Positions 8,490 to 18,181 of a stretch of 64,000 bases of DNA are shown one piece after another; the stretch's first letter is position 1; every line of letters begins with the position of its first letter. The stretch covers positions 86,099 through 150,098 of the forward strand of contig CAJUBZ010000006.1 of NCBI GenBank assembly GCA_910584795.1. The letters run 5' to 3'. Origin of the DNA: an uncultured Eubacterium sp. Lineage in GTDB: Bacteria > Bacillota > Clostridia > Lachnospirales > Lachnospiraceae. A model generated the notes under the pieces. The model had not been told where the DNA came from and did not search any database. It saw only the letters and a list, made by a program, of their open reading frames with translations. The translations under genes were made by a program, and so were the position numbers.

Positions 8490-10721
8490 ATGAAATTTGC
8501 AAATATAATTGTGGATATTTCTCATGAAAAATTAGACCGCCCTTTTGGATATATTATTCCTGACAACTTGATAGACGAAATTAAAGTGGGAACTGCAGTA
8601 ATAATTCCTTTTGGGAAAGGAAACCGCTTAATATCCGGTTATGTAATAGAACTGACTGATAAACCGGGGTTTGATATTGCTAAAATGAAAGAAATCCATT
8701 CTGTGATAGATGATGCCACATCTGTGGAGTCAGAATTAATAAAGCTGGCATGGTGGATCAAAGAGAATTATGGTTCTACGATGAATCAGGCATTAAAGAC
8801 AGTGCTTCCTGTAAAGAAAACAGTGAGAAATGTTGAAAAAAAGACAGTTATGTTGAATTTGTCTGAAAAGGAATTAGAGGAAAAACTTCTTTCATACCAT
8901 AAGAAAAACGCAAAGGCTAGAATTCGTCTGTTAGAAGAATTAAAAAGGACGAAAAGCCTTTCAAAAGATTTAGTTGTAGCGAAGCTGAATATTTCTGCCA
9001 GTACTCTAAAGGCAATGGAGCAACTGGGAGATATTATTATAGAAAGTGACAGAGATTACAGACAACCAATTAAGTTTATAAAACAGAAAGAATATGATAT
9101 TGTCCTGAATACGCAGCAGAGAGCAGTAGCTGAAAGTATTAAGAAAACAATGGATTTTTGTAAGCGAAAAAAGCCGAATATTCATTTGATTCATGGCATT
9201 ACAGGTAGTGGAAAAACAGAAGTTTATATGGACTTGATTGATTATGCAATTCAGGAAGGAAAAGAGGTTATTGTATTAATACCGGAGATAGCCCTGACTT
9301 ATCAAACTGTGATAAGATTTACCAGACGGTTTGGTGATAAAGTATCTATTATTAACTCAAGACTTTCCAAAGGAGAGCGATATGACCAGTTTGAGAGGGC
9401 GAAAAAAGGTGACATTCATATCATGATTGGACCGAGGTCGGCATTGTTTACACCGTTTAAAAATCTGGGGCTGATTGTAATTGATGAGGAACATGAAAAG
9501 GCATATAAGAGTGAATCTGTGCCGAAATATCATGCAGTAGAAGTGGCAATCAAACGTGTCAGAGATGAAGGGGCGGCTCTGGTATTAGGTTCAGCAACAC
9601 CTTCTGTAGAATCTTATTATAGAGCAAAAAATGGTGTTTATTATTTACATGAATTAAGTTATAGGGAAAAGGGAAAACTTCCTGATGTATCAATAGTAGA
9701 CTTACGGGAAGAACTAAAAAAAGATAACAGATCAATTTTTAGTGAAAAACTTCAGGAATTAATTCAGGATAGATTAGATAAAAAACAGCAGACGATGCTG
9801 TTTATTAATAGAAGAGGGTATGCGGGGTTTGTATCCTGCAGGGATTGCGGAGAGGCAATCAAATGTCCTCACTGCGATGTTACTTTAAAATTACATAGAA
9901 ACAAAAAAATGATATGTCATTATTGTGGTCATACAGAGGAACTTCCAGGATTATGTCCAAAATGCGGTTCAAAATATCTAGGCGGATTTGGAATTGGAAC
10001 ACAGCAGATAGAATCTGCTGTAAAGAAGATGTTCCCAGAGGCAAGGGTTCTTAGAATGGATGCTGATACGACATCAAAAAAAGGAGGACATGAGGAAATC
10101 CTGTCAGCATTTGCCAATAGGGAAGCAGATATTTTAGTTGGAACACAGATGATTGTAAAAGGTCATGATTTTCCGGGAGTAACACTTGTTGGGGTGATTG
10201 CAGCAGATATGTCTCTTTATGCATCAGACTATAGTGCCACAGAAACCACCTTTCAGCTATTATGTCAAGCGGCAGGAAGAGCAGGAAGAAGTGAATTTCC
10301 AGGACATGTGGTGATTCAGACTTATACACCGGATAATTACAGTATCGAGACTGCCAGTCATCAGGATTATAAGGCTTTTTATGAGGAGGAAGTGGCATAT
10401 AGAAAGTTGATGCAATATCCTCCGGCATCTAATATGGTGTCCATTTTGCTACAAAGCAAGGAACAAAAAGAGTTGATTCAAATTACAGAAGAGTTTGTGG
10501 GTATTATAAAAGAATATAGAGATAAATACTTTAAAGAATTATCTGTAATAGGTCCGGCAGAACCGCCGGTAGGAAAAATCAATGATATTTATCGAAGAAT
10601 TATCTATTTAAAAAGTAATGATAGAGTAAAAATAATAAATTTAAAAAATTATTTAGAAGAAGTAATAAATTGTTCACAGAAATTCAAAAAGATAAGTGTA
10701 AACTATGATTTTAAAGCATAA
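8490..10721 (+). CDS. priA: Primosomal replication restart helicase PriA
   Basis: A 3'-5' superfamily 2 helicase that recognises stalled forks and reloads the replisome. The 743 residues contain an N-terminal DNA-binding region, Walker A GITGSGKTEVY (about 235-245), a DEEH box (VIDEEHEKAYKS) and helicase motifs V/VI near QAAGRAGR. Between them lies the zinc-binding insertion, CRDCGEAIKCPHC followed by ICHYCGH and LCPKCG (eight Cys). ATG 8490 follows GGAGGGAGG. It heads the priA-def-fmt run, the usual order in Firmicutes. Confidence 0.97.
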   Translation: MKFANIIVDISHEKLDRPFGYIIPDNLIDEIKVGTAVIIPFGKGNRLISGYVIELTDKPGFDIAKMKEIHSVIDDATSVESELIKLAWWIKENYGSTMNQALKTVLPVKKTVRNVEKKTVMLNLSEKELEEKLLSYHKKNAKARIRLLEELKRTKSLSKDLVVAKLNISASTLKAMEQLGDIIIESDRDYRQPIKFIKQKEYDIVLNTQQRAVAESIKKTMDFCKRKKPNIHLIHGITGSGKTEVYMDLIDYAIQEGKEVIVLIPEIALTYQTVIRFTRRFGDKVSIINSRLSKGERYDQFERAKKGDIHIMIGPRSALFTPFKNLGLIVIDEEHEKAYKSESVPKYHAVEVAIKRVRDEGAALVLGSATPSVESYYRAKNGVYYLHELSYREKGKLPDVSIVDLREELKKDNRSIFSEKLQELIQDRLDKKQQTMLFINRRGYAGFVSCRDCGEAIKCPHCDVTLKLHRNKKMICHYCGHTEELPGLCPKCGSKYLGGFGIGTQQIESAVKKMFPEARVLRMDADTTSKKGGHEEILSAFANREADILVGTQMIVKGHDFPGVTLVGVIAADMSLYASDYSATETTFQLLCQAAGRAGRSEFPGHVVIQTYTPDNYSIETASHQDYKAFYEEEVAYRKLMQYPPASNMVSILLQSKEQKELIQITEEFVGIIKEYRDKYFKELSVIGPAEPPVGKINDIYRRIIYLKSNDRVKIINLKNYLEEVINCSQKFKKISVNYDFKA

Positions 10722-10797
10722 GGTAGTCCGGCACAAGGAGAAGAAGCGAATCGTATTTCAACTACCGACTGGGCAGAAAAAATAAAAGGAGAGCATT

Positions 10798-11292
10798 ATG
10801 GCAACTAGAAATGTAAGAGAATTAGGAGAGGAATGTCTTAGAAAGGTCTGCAAACCGGTAAAAGACGTAAATTTAAGAACCAAAATATTAATTGGAGATA
10901 TGTTTGATACGATGTATGAAACAAATGGTGTAGGACTTGCAGCACCACAGGTAGGAATTTTAAAGAGAATATTTGTGGTGGATTGTGGTGATGAGGAAGG
11001 AAACAGCGTTCCTTATGTATTTATTAATCCGGAAATTATTGATAGAGACGGAAGTCAGACAGATTATGAAGGATGCTTAAGTGTACCGGGAAAATCAGGA
11101 AAAGTTACCCGTGCAAACTGGGTAAAGGTTAAGGCATTCAACGAAAAAATGGAAGAGTTTGAAATGGAGGCAGAAGGACTTCTTGCCAGATGTATTTTAC
11201 ATGAAAACGATCATTTAGATGGAATTGTATATGTGGATAAGGTAGAAGGAAAACTATATAACAACGAAGAACTGTATGGAGAAGAGCAGTAA
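10798..11292 (+). CDS. def: Peptide deformylase
   Basis: A metalloenzyme that removes the N-formyl group from new polypeptides. All three motifs are present: GVGLAAPQ (about 44-51), EGCLSVP (about 88-94) and HENDHLDG (about 132-139), the last being the HExxH-type metal site. At 164 residues it is a compact enzyme. An AAAAGGAGAG site precedes ATG 10798. The 76-bp gap after priA holds a possible stem, GGTAGT (10722-10727) with ACTACC (10761-10766), of unknown meaning. fmt follows 20 bp downstream, so the formylating and deformylating enzymes are linked. Confidence 0.97.
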   Translation: MATRNVRELGEECLRKVCKPVKDVNLRTKILIGDMFDTMYETNGVGLAAPQVGILKRIFVVDCGDEEGNSVPYVFINPEIIDRDGSQTDYEGCLSVPGKSGKVTRANWVKVKAFNEKMEEFEMEAEGLLARCILHENDHLDGIVYVDKVEGKLYNNEELYGEEQ

Positions 11293-11312
11293 GATTTTGT
11301 TGGAGGTAATAG

Positions 11313-12236
11313 ATGAGAGTTGTGTTTATGGGAACACCGGATTTTTCAGTTCCGGCATTAGAAAAAATCACAGAAAAACATGAGGTTACAGGTGTTGTAA
11401 CACAGCAGGACAGACCAAAGGGACGAGGTCATAAGATGCAGTTTACACCAGTAAAAGAAAAGGCAATTGAACTTGGCATACCGGTTTTTCAGCCGGAAAA
11501 GGTAAAAAATCCTGAATTTGTGGATATACTAAGAGAGATGAATCCGGATGTGATTGTGGTAATTGCTTTTGGACAGATTCTTTCGAAAGAAATATTAGAT
11601 TTACCAAAGCATGGCTGTATTAACGTTCATGCATCGTTACTTCCGAAATACAGAGGTGCTGCACCAATACAGTGGGCAGTCATTGATGGAGAAGAAAACA
11701 GTGGTGTGACGACTATGTATATGGCAGAAGGTTTAGATACCGGAGATATGATTGATAAAAAAATTATAAAATTAGATGAGAAAGAGACCGGTGGCAGTCT
11801 GTTTGACAAACTTTCAATCGAAGGTGGAGAGTTGATTTTAGAAACACTTGAAAAGTTAGAAAATAACACAGTGAAACGGATTCCACAGAATGATGATGAA
11901 TCTACTTATGCAGGAAAGATTACAAAAGAATTGGGACATATCGATTTTTATAAATCTGCCACAGAAATTGAAAGATTAATCAGAGGACTCAATCCATGGC
12001 CAAGCGCATATACACATCTGGACGGAAAAGTATTGAAAATATGGGCTGCAGATGTGCTTGAGCAAGAGGTAAAAGAAGAGCCGGGAACGATTTGTAAGAA
12101 TAATAAATCCTTAAGAGCAGCAACAGGGAAGGGATATCTGGACATTAAAGAGCTGCAATTAGAAGGAAAGAAGAGAATGGATGTTGCATCATTTCTTAAT
12201 GGATATCAGATAGATGCAGTGAAATTTGGAGAGTAA
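11313..12236 (+). CDS. fmt: Methionyl-tRNA formyltransferase
   Basis: Transfers a formyl group from 10-formyl-THF to initiator Met-tRNA. The 307 residues show the N-terminal fold beginning MRVVFMGTPDFSVP, the catalytic HASLLPKYRGAAP motif (about 110-122) with its SLLP signature, and the C-terminal OB-like tRNA-binding domain from about residue 205. TGGAGG precedes ATG 11313. Its cofactor is made by the upstream fhs and folD products. Confidence 0.97.
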   Translation: MRVVFMGTPDFSVPALEKITEKHEVTGVVTQQDRPKGRGHKMQFTPVKEKAIELGIPVFQPEKVKNPEFVDILREMNPDVIVVIAFGQILSKEILDLPKHGCINVHASLLPKYRGAAPIQWAVIDGEENSGVTTMYMAEGLDTGDMIDKKIIKLDEKETGGSLFDKLSIEGGELILETLEKLENNTVKRIPQNDDESTYAGKITKELGHIDFYKSATEIERLIRGLNPWPSAYTHLDGKVLKIWAADVLEQEVKEEPGTICKNNKSLRAATGKGYLDIKELQLEGKKRMDVASFLNGYQIDAVKFGE

Positions 12237-12247
12237 AGGAGGCATTT

Positions 12248-12955
12248 ATGCTATACGGTTTTTATTTTGATCCAACATATATATTGGTGATTATTGGTGT
12301 TGTGTTATGTTTGATGGCATCAGCACGTGTGAATTCTACTTTTCGGAAATATTCCAAAGTATCAAGTAATTCAGGAATGACAGGAGCACAGGCAGCACAG
12401 AGAATATTAGAGTCTCAGGGAATTTATGATGTTACAATTCAGCATATAGGTGGTGAGTTGACAGATAATTATAATCCCAAAACAAAAGTACTTAGTTTGT
12501 CTGATTCCACATATGGAAGTACCAGTGTCGCAGCCATTGGTGTGGCAGCGCATGAGTGCGGTCATGCTATGCAGCACCACAGAGGATATACACCGATAGC
12601 GGTCAGAAATGCATTAGTTCCATTTGCAAACTGGGGTTCCAGATTGTCATGGCTCTTAATTATAATTGGAATATTATTTTATGGACAAGGAACAGGACAG
12701 ACAATTATATATATAGGAATTTTCGCATTTTCTCTGGCAGTATTGTTTCAGATTGTCACATTGCCGGTAGAATTTAATGCTTCAAACAGGGCGGTCAGAG
12801 TGCTTGAAAATACAGGTATTTTTGGCAGTATGGAATTAAAATATACAAAAAAAGTTTTAGGTGCAGCAGCACTTACTTATGTGGCGGCAGCAGCCTCATC
12901 TATATTGCAGCTGCTTCGATTAGTGATATTGTTTGGAGGCAGGGATAATGACTAG
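12248..12955 (+). CDS. yugP: YugP-type neutral zinc metallopeptidase, membrane-bound
   Basis: A 235-residue integral membrane protein with an N-terminal membrane segment (about 9-24), the zinc motif HECGHAMQHH (about 102-111) and two or three further hydrophobic segments toward the C-terminus. It belongs to the Zn_peptidase_2 (YugP) family, whose physiological substrate is unknown. An AAAGGAGG site precedes ATG 12248. It lies 11 bp after fmt, and rsmB begins inside its last codons, so the three are translationally coupled. Confidence 0.88.
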   Translation: MLYGFYFDPTYILVIIGVVLCLMASARVNSTFRKYSKVSSNSGMTGAQAAQRILESQGIYDVTIQHIGGELTDNYNPKTKVLSLSDSTYGSTSVAAIGVAAHECGHAMQHHRGYTPIAVRNALVPFANWGSRLSWLLIIIGILFYGQGTGQTIIYIGIFAFSLAVLFQIVTLPVEFNASNRAVRVLENTGIFGSMELKYTKKVLGAAALTYVAAAASSILQLLRLVILFGGRDND

Positions 12956-14294
12956 TGTAAATCCACAGGTCAATTTAAGAAATATTGTTCTTTCTATGCT
13001 CATAGAAGTAGAAGAAGGTGAAAAAAGTCATCTTGTATTAAAAAATTATTTGGATCATTATAGTTATTTGGACAAGCAGCAGAGGGCTTTTATCACAGTG
13101 CTTTTTAGAGGAAGCATTGAGAGAAAAAATGAGATGGAGTATATTGTCAGTCAATTTTCAAAAACGCCGATTACAAAGATGAAAAAAGTGATTAAATGGA
13201 TATTGATTATGTCGGTGTATCAATTAAAATATATGGATTCTGTACCGGCATCGGCAGTTTGTAATGAGGCAGTGAAACTGACAAATAAGCGAAAGATGCC
13301 GGGGCTGAAAGGTTTTGTCAATGGTGTGTTAAGAAATATTACAAGAAATATTGAAAATATCCATTATCCGGATGAACCATTAGAGTACATATCCGTGAAG
13401 TATTCAATACCAAAATGGATTGTGGAAATGTGGGAAGAGCAATACGGAAAAGAGCGGACAGTAAAAATGCTTGCGAGTCTGTATTCTCCACGTCCTGTTA
13501 CAGTAAGATGTAATACCAGTAAGGCAGACATAGCAGATATTATTCACAATTTGGAATATCATGGTGTAGAAGTGAAACGGTCTGATTTATATGAAAATGC
13601 TTTATACATGAAAGGTTTTGACAGCTTGGAGAAGTTAGAAGCATTTCAGGCAGGATTGATTACCGTTCAGGATGAGAGCTCGATGATGGTGGGATTAGCC
13701 AGTGGAGTGAAAAATAATAATTATGTCATTGATGTGTGTGCTGCACCCGGAGGAAAAAGTTTACATATTTCTGACTTGATGAATGGAACTGGTTGTGTTG
13801 AAGCAAGAGATCTTACAGAATATAAGGTAAGACTAATTCAGGAGAACATCAAGAGAATTGATATCAAAAATATAAAGACAAAAGTAATGGATGCAGTTGT
13901 TTTAGATGAAGATTCTATTGAAAAAGCGGATATCGTAATTGCGGATCTGCCTTGTTCGGGTTTAGGGGTTATAGGAAATAAAAGTGAAATAAAATACAAT
14001 GTTACAAAGGAGCAGATTGATCAGTTAGTTCTTTTACAGAGAGACATTTTACGTGTGGTGAGCAGATATGTAAAGCCCGGTGGAACATTGGTATTTAGTA
14101 CATGTACAGTTAATAAATTTGAAAATGATGATAATGTAAGATGGATAGAAGAAAATTTACCATTTCGTTTGAAAGATTTTGGCGATAAAGTTCCAAAGCA
14201 ACTGAAGCATAAAAAAGGATGTTTGCAGATTTTTACAGGCGATTATGGAATGGATGGATTTTTTATTTCTACCTTCGAAAAAATAAAAGGATAA
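12948..14294 (+). CDS. rsmB: 16S rRNA (cytosine-967 C5) methyltransferase RsmB
   Basis: An AdoMet-dependent RNA methyltransferase with an N-terminal NusB-like RNA-binding domain (about 1-140) and a C-terminal Rossmann methyltransferase. The AdoMet site is near DVCAAPGGKS and the two catalytic cysteines are in DLPCSG and FSTCTVN. The start is ATG 12948, overlapping the yugP stop by eight bases; the frame also has an ATG at 12933 without a better ribosome site. It ends 3 bp before rlmN, forming an rRNA-modification pair. Confidence 0.94.
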   Translation: MTSVNPQVNLRNIVLSMLIEVEEGEKSHLVLKNYLDHYSYLDKQQRAFITVLFRGSIERKNEMEYIVSQFSKTPITKMKKVIKWILIMSVYQLKYMDSVPASAVCNEAVKLTNKRKMPGLKGFVNGVLRNITRNIENIHYPDEPLEYISVKYSIPKWIVEMWEEQYGKERTVKMLASLYSPRPVTVRCNTSKADIADIIHNLEYHGVEVKRSDLYENALYMKGFDSLEKLEAFQAGLITVQDESSMMVGLASGVKNNNYVIDVCAAPGGKSLHISDLMNGTGCVEARDLTEYKVRLIQENIKRIDIKNIKTKVMDAVVLDEDSIEKADIVIADLPCSGLGVIGNKSEIKYNVTKEQIDQLVLLQRDILRVVSRYVKPGGTLVFSTCTVNKFENDDNVRWIEENLPFRLKDFGDKVPKQLKHKKGCLQIFTGDYGMDGFFISTFEKIKG

Positions 14295-14297
14295 AAT

Positions 14298-15356
14298 ATG
14301 GGCGAAAAACAGGATATTAAATCGTACAGTTTAATAGAGTTAAAAGAACAGATGAATTCTTTGGGAGAAAAGAGTTTTCGTGCAAAGCAGATATACCAGT
14401 GGTTGCACAAAGAGAAGGTTACGTCTTTTGAAGAAATGACAAATTTGTCAAAAGATTTAAGAACGAATCTTGATAGAATATATGAAATCCGAAGTGTGAG
14501 AGCAGTGGATGTATTAATATCCAAAGTGGATGGGACAAGAAAATATTTGTTTGAAATAAAGGGCGGCTCTATTATTGAGAGTGTTTTGATGCGATATCAT
14601 CATGGAAATTCTGTCTGCATTTCTACGCAGTCAGGCTGTAGAATGGGATGCCGATTCTGTGCATCTACATTAAATGGTCTGGAGAGGAATCTTACTGCAT
14701 CAGAATTACTTTCCCAGATTTATGTCATAGAGCAGGATATTGGTGAAAAGGTTTCCAATGTTGTTTTGATGGGGAGTGGAGAGCCTTTGGACAACTTTGA
14801 CAATGTTGTAAAATTTATTCAAATGATTTCCGATGAAAACGGAGCAAATTTAAGTCAGAGAAATATTACATTGTCTACTTGTGGGATTGTTCCTAAAATA
14901 AAGGAACTGGCAGAAAAACATTTTCAAATTACATTGGCGTTATCGTTACATGCCTCGGATAACGAGACAAGAAAGAGCCTGATGCCGATAGCATATAAGT
15001 ATTCGATTGATGAGATTTTGAATGCCTGCAGGAAATATTTTGTGGAAACAGGAAGAAGAATTACATTTGAATACAGCCTTGTCGCAGGGCAGAATGATTC
15101 TGTGGAGGAAGCGGACCGTCTCGCAGATTTGGTCAGAGGCATCAACTGCCATGTGAATCTGATTCCGGTAAATCCCATAAAAGAAAGAAATTATACCCAA
15201 TCGGATAAAAAAGCAGTGGAACAGTTTAAATCAAGACTTGAACAAAAAAAGATAAATGTTACAATAAGAAGAGAGATGGGCAGAGATATTAATGGTGCCT
15301 GTGGACAGCTTAGAAATGAAGCCATGAAAGGAAGAAAGGAGGAGACAGATGTCTAA
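14298..15356 (+). CDS. rlmN: 23S rRNA (adenine-2503 C2) methyltransferase RlmN
   Basis: A radical-SAM enzyme that methylates A2503 of 23S rRNA and A37 of some tRNAs. The 352 residues hold the cluster motif CRMGCRFC (Cys-x3-Cys-x2-Cys) near residues 115-122 and the C-terminal cysteine in NGACGQLR that pairs with an upstream cysteine in catalysis. The gene starts 3 bp after rsmB, and its last codons overlap prpC by eight bases. Confidence 0.97.
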   Translation: MGEKQDIKSYSLIELKEQMNSLGEKSFRAKQIYQWLHKEKVTSFEEMTNLSKDLRTNLDRIYEIRSVRAVDVLISKVDGTRKYLFEIKGGSIIESVLMRYHHGNSVCISTQSGCRMGCRFCASTLNGLERNLTASELLSQIYVIEQDIGEKVSNVVLMGSGEPLDNFDNVVKFIQMISDENGANLSQRNITLSTCGIVPKIKELAEKHFQITLALSLHASDNETRKSLMPIAYKYSIDEILNACRKYFVETGRRITFEYSLVAGQNDSVEEADRLADLVRGINCHVNLIPVNPIKERNYTQSDKKAVEQFKSRLEQKKINVTIRREMGRDINGACGQLRNEAMKGRKEETDV

Positions 15357-16104
15357 ACAGATGATAAACGCTTTTGGCAAAACAGATGTAGGACTTATGA
15401 GAACAATTAATCAGGATAGCATCTTTATGTCGGCAGAGCCGATAGGTAAACTTCCGAACCTTTTTATTGTGGCTGATGGTATGGGAGGGCACAAGGCAGG
15501 GGATGTGGCATCCAGAGTGGCTATTGAGAAATTTGTGAAATATGCATGTGCTACCCACATGTCAGATCCTGCAAATATATTAGATGCCGGAATTATTTCC
15601 ATAAATAAAGAAGTTTATGATATGGCAATATCCAATAAGGATTACAGTGGAATGGGTACTACTTTTGTTGCATGTACAATTGTAGATAACCACATTTATA
15701 TTGCAAATGTGGGGGACAGCAGATTATATCTGATAGGAAGAGAAATCAGACAGATTACAAGAGATCACTCTTTAGTGGAAGATATGGTAAGAATGGGAAT
15801 GCTCGACAAGGAAGAGGCAAAAACTCATTATAAGAAAAACGTTATTACAAAGGCAATCGGAGTAGCAGAAGACAGAACAGCTACACCGGATATTTTTGAG
15901 ATAGAAATTTCGCAAGGGGAAAAATTGTTGTTATGCTCAGATGGACTTACCAATATGGTAGATGATTATGAAATAAAAAGAACAGTTCATAAAAACGAAA
16001 GAATCGAAGATGCCGTGCGAGCACTTATAGACCAGGCAAATGAAAATGGCGGAAAGGATAATATATCAGCAATTCTAATTCAACCTGAAATAAGCGAGGA
16101 GTGA
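15349..16104 (+). CDS. prpC: PP2C-family Ser/Thr protein phosphatase PrpC
   Basis: A metal-dependent phosphatase that reverses phosphorylation by the adjacent PASTA kinase. The metal-binding motifs are DGMGGH (about 44-49), VGDSRLYLIG (about 122-131) and SDGLTNMVDD (about 197-206). At 251 residues it matches the bacterial Stp/PrpC size. GAAAGGAGG precedes ATG 15349, overlapping the rlmN end. The prpC-prkC-rsgA order is the standard Firmicutes arrangement. Confidence 0.96.
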   Translation: MSKQMINAFGKTDVGLMRTINQDSIFMSAEPIGKLPNLFIVADGMGGHKAGDVASRVAIEKFVKYACATHMSDPANILDAGIISINKEVYDMAISNKDYSGMGTTFVACTIVDNHIYIANVGDSRLYLIGREIRQITRDHSLVEDMVRMGMLDKEEAKTHYKKNVITKAIGVAEDRTATPDIFEIEISQGEKLLLCSDGLTNMVDDYEIKRTVHKNERIEDAVRALIDQANENGGKDNISAILIQPEISEE

Positions 16105-16108
16105 AACT

Positions 16109-18124
16109 ATGTTAGCAAAAGGGAATTTTATTAATAATCGTTATGAAATTATAAGCAGAGTCGGTGCCGGAGGAATGTCAGATGTTTATAAGGCAAAAGA
16201 CCATAAATTAAACAGAAATGTTGCTATGAAAGTTTTGAAACAGGAATATAGTAAAGATAAGAATTTTGTTTCAAAATTTCGTGTAGAGGCACAGTCTGCC
16301 GCCAGCCTGATACATCCTAATATTGTAAATGTGTATGATGTAGGAGAAGACGATGGATTGTATTACATAGTAATGGAATTAATCGAAGGAATTACATTAA
16401 AGCATTATATTGAAAAAAAGGGAAGACTTACTTATCGGGAAACAATCAGTATTGCCATACAGATTGCAAATGGCATTGAGTGTGCCCATAATAATCAGAT
16501 TGTACATCGTGATATCAAACCACAGAATATTATGATTTCCAGAGAGGGAAAAGTCAAGGTAACAGATTTTGGTATAGCACGGGCTGCTTCAGCTAACACA
16601 ATTAATGGAAATGCTATGGGATCGGTTCATTACATTTCACCGGAACAGGCGGGTGGAAAATATGTAGATGAAAAGAGTGATATTTATTCTTTAGGTATTA
16701 CCATGTTTGAAATGCTTACAGGTACAGTTCCTTTTGATGGAGAATCAACAGTGACGATTGCACTCAAACATATTCAAAGTAATGTTCCGAATGTAAAAGA
16801 GTTTACGAGAGATATTCCTGTCAGTTTAGAGAAGATTGTATTAAAATGTACACAAAATAAAGTTGAAAAGAGATATCCAAAAATCTCTTTGTTGATTGCT
16901 GATTTAAAAAGAGCTTTGTCAGAGCCTGATGTTGACTTTGTTCAGTTGGATACATCAGACACTGGTGGTTCTACAATAATGATAACTGATGATGAAATTA
17001 ATCAGATACGTAAAGAAGCAGGAAGAGAGCGGGATAAAGTTAATTATGGGGCGGAAGAACAGGATGATATTGATACATTAAGCCCTAAAATGGACCGAAT
17101 GGTAACGATTGGTGGAGTTATTGTTGGTATTGTGGCATTAGTAATAGCAGCAGTTGTTTTGACATGGGTTTTGAGTGACAATAAAATCCGATTACCAAGA
17201 AGTGTAGAACAAGGGGAACTGGATACAGTTGATCCAAGTAAAACTGTTGTTCCAAATGTTGTTGGCAGAACTTCTGATGAGGCGGAAATTATGCTCAATG
17301 ACAGACATTTGGGGTTTGAATATGATTCTAATTATGTTAATAGTGATATTTATCCAAATGATACGATTGTCAGTCAGTCAATTGAGCCGGATGAAGTTGT
17401 AGACAGAAATAAAACGGTAAAACTGGTTGTTAGTAAGGGACCGAAAAAAATAACAGTTCCATCAGGAATTATTGGTTCAGAATTAGATGATGTTATAGAA
17501 ACATTGGATAAAATTGGTGTAAAAACTGAGATAACTTATGAATATAGTGAAAAAAATGTAGGAGTTGTTATTTCAAGTTCACCGGCAGAAAGAGCATCAA
17601 TATCTAAAACAGATGTAATCCATTTGAAAGTCAGCAGAGGAAAGGACAAAACAGGAGAAAAAGTCTATACAGTTCCTAATGTAGAAAATTATAAGCAGGC
17701 GAAGGCTCAGGAAAAAATCTCAGCCGCTGGTTTTAGCGTAGGGAAAGTCAGAGAAGTATATAGTGAAGATGTGGAAAAGGGTACGGTTATCAGACAGTTA
17801 ATAAAAGGTGGAAGTGTAGCTCCTGTAGGTGCATCGATTGGTATTGTTGTCAGCAAAGGACCAGAAGGCGGAGAAGAGTATAAAGGAACATATACGTTCT
17901 CTATGGAGAATCTGTTGGACTCTGATGGAAATCCTATTACGGAGGGGGTTGTATCTGTAGCGTTAAATGATGTGTTACAAAAGATTGACCCGAGATATGC
18001 TGATGTTTCAATGTGGCCGGGAGATTATAAAATGAATCTTGTTGGTGATAAGGAAGGAAAAGCAACGATAGAGTTATTTGTCGACGGAAAAAGTATTATT
18101 AAAGATACCGTTAGATTAAAATAG
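16109..18124 (+). CDS. prkC: PASTA-domain Ser/Thr protein kinase PrkC
   Basis: A receptor kinase that senses muropeptides or lipid II outside and phosphorylates wall-synthesis and spore-germination factors inside. The kinase domain (about 8-275) has a glycine loop (GAGGMS), VHRDIKPQN and DFGIA. One membrane segment lies at about 331-356. Three PASTA repeats follow (about 375-445, 447-515, 520-588), then a distinct C-terminal extension of about 80 residues that looks like an extra beta-domain. ATG 16109 is 4 bp after prpC with GCGAGGAG before it. A terminator follows, but rsgA may be reached by read-through. Confidence 0.96.
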   Translation: MLAKGNFINNRYEIISRVGAGGMSDVYKAKDHKLNRNVAMKVLKQEYSKDKNFVSKFRVEAQSAASLIHPNIVNVYDVGEDDGLYYIVMELIEGITLKHYIEKKGRLTYRETISIAIQIANGIECAHNNQIVHRDIKPQNIMISREGKVKVTDFGIARAASANTINGNAMGSVHYISPEQAGGKYVDEKSDIYSLGITMFEMLTGTVPFDGESTVTIALKHIQSNVPNVKEFTRDIPVSLEKIVLKCTQNKVEKRYPKISLLIADLKRALSEPDVDFVQLDTSDTGGSTIMITDDEINQIRKEAGRERDKVNYGAEEQDDIDTLSPKMDRMVTIGGVIVGIVALVIAAVVLTWVLSDNKIRLPRSVEQGELDTVDPSKTVVPNVVGRTSDEAEIMLNDRHLGFEYDSNYVNSDIYPNDTIVSQSIEPDEVVDRNKTVKLVVSKGPKKITVPSGIIGSELDDVIETLDKIGVKTEITYEYSEKNVGVVISSSPAERASISKTDVIHLKVSRGKDKTGEKVYTVPNVENYKQAKAQEKISAAGFSVGKVREVYSEDVEKGTVIRQLIKGGSVAPVGASIGIVVSKGPEGGEEYKGTYTFSMENLLDSDGNPITEGVVSVALNDVLQKIDPRYADVSMWPGDYKMNLVGDKEGKATIELFVDGKSIIKDTVRLK

Positions 18125-18131
18125 TAAGAGC

Positions 18132-18152
18132 CCACCCGAGAGGGTGGACTTT
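18132..18152 (+). terminator. Terminator after prkC
   Basis: CCACCC (18132-18137), a GAGA tetraloop and GGGTGG (18142-18147) are followed by ACTTTTAT. The stem is short but GC-rich. Confidence 0.6.
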
Positions 18153-18181
18153 TATGGATATAAGTATATTAGATACAGGTC

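Noticed and set aside
10722..10766. Riboswitch between priA and def
   Set aside because: Only a 6-bp stem with a 33-nt loop is visible and no known aptamer consensus is recognisable.
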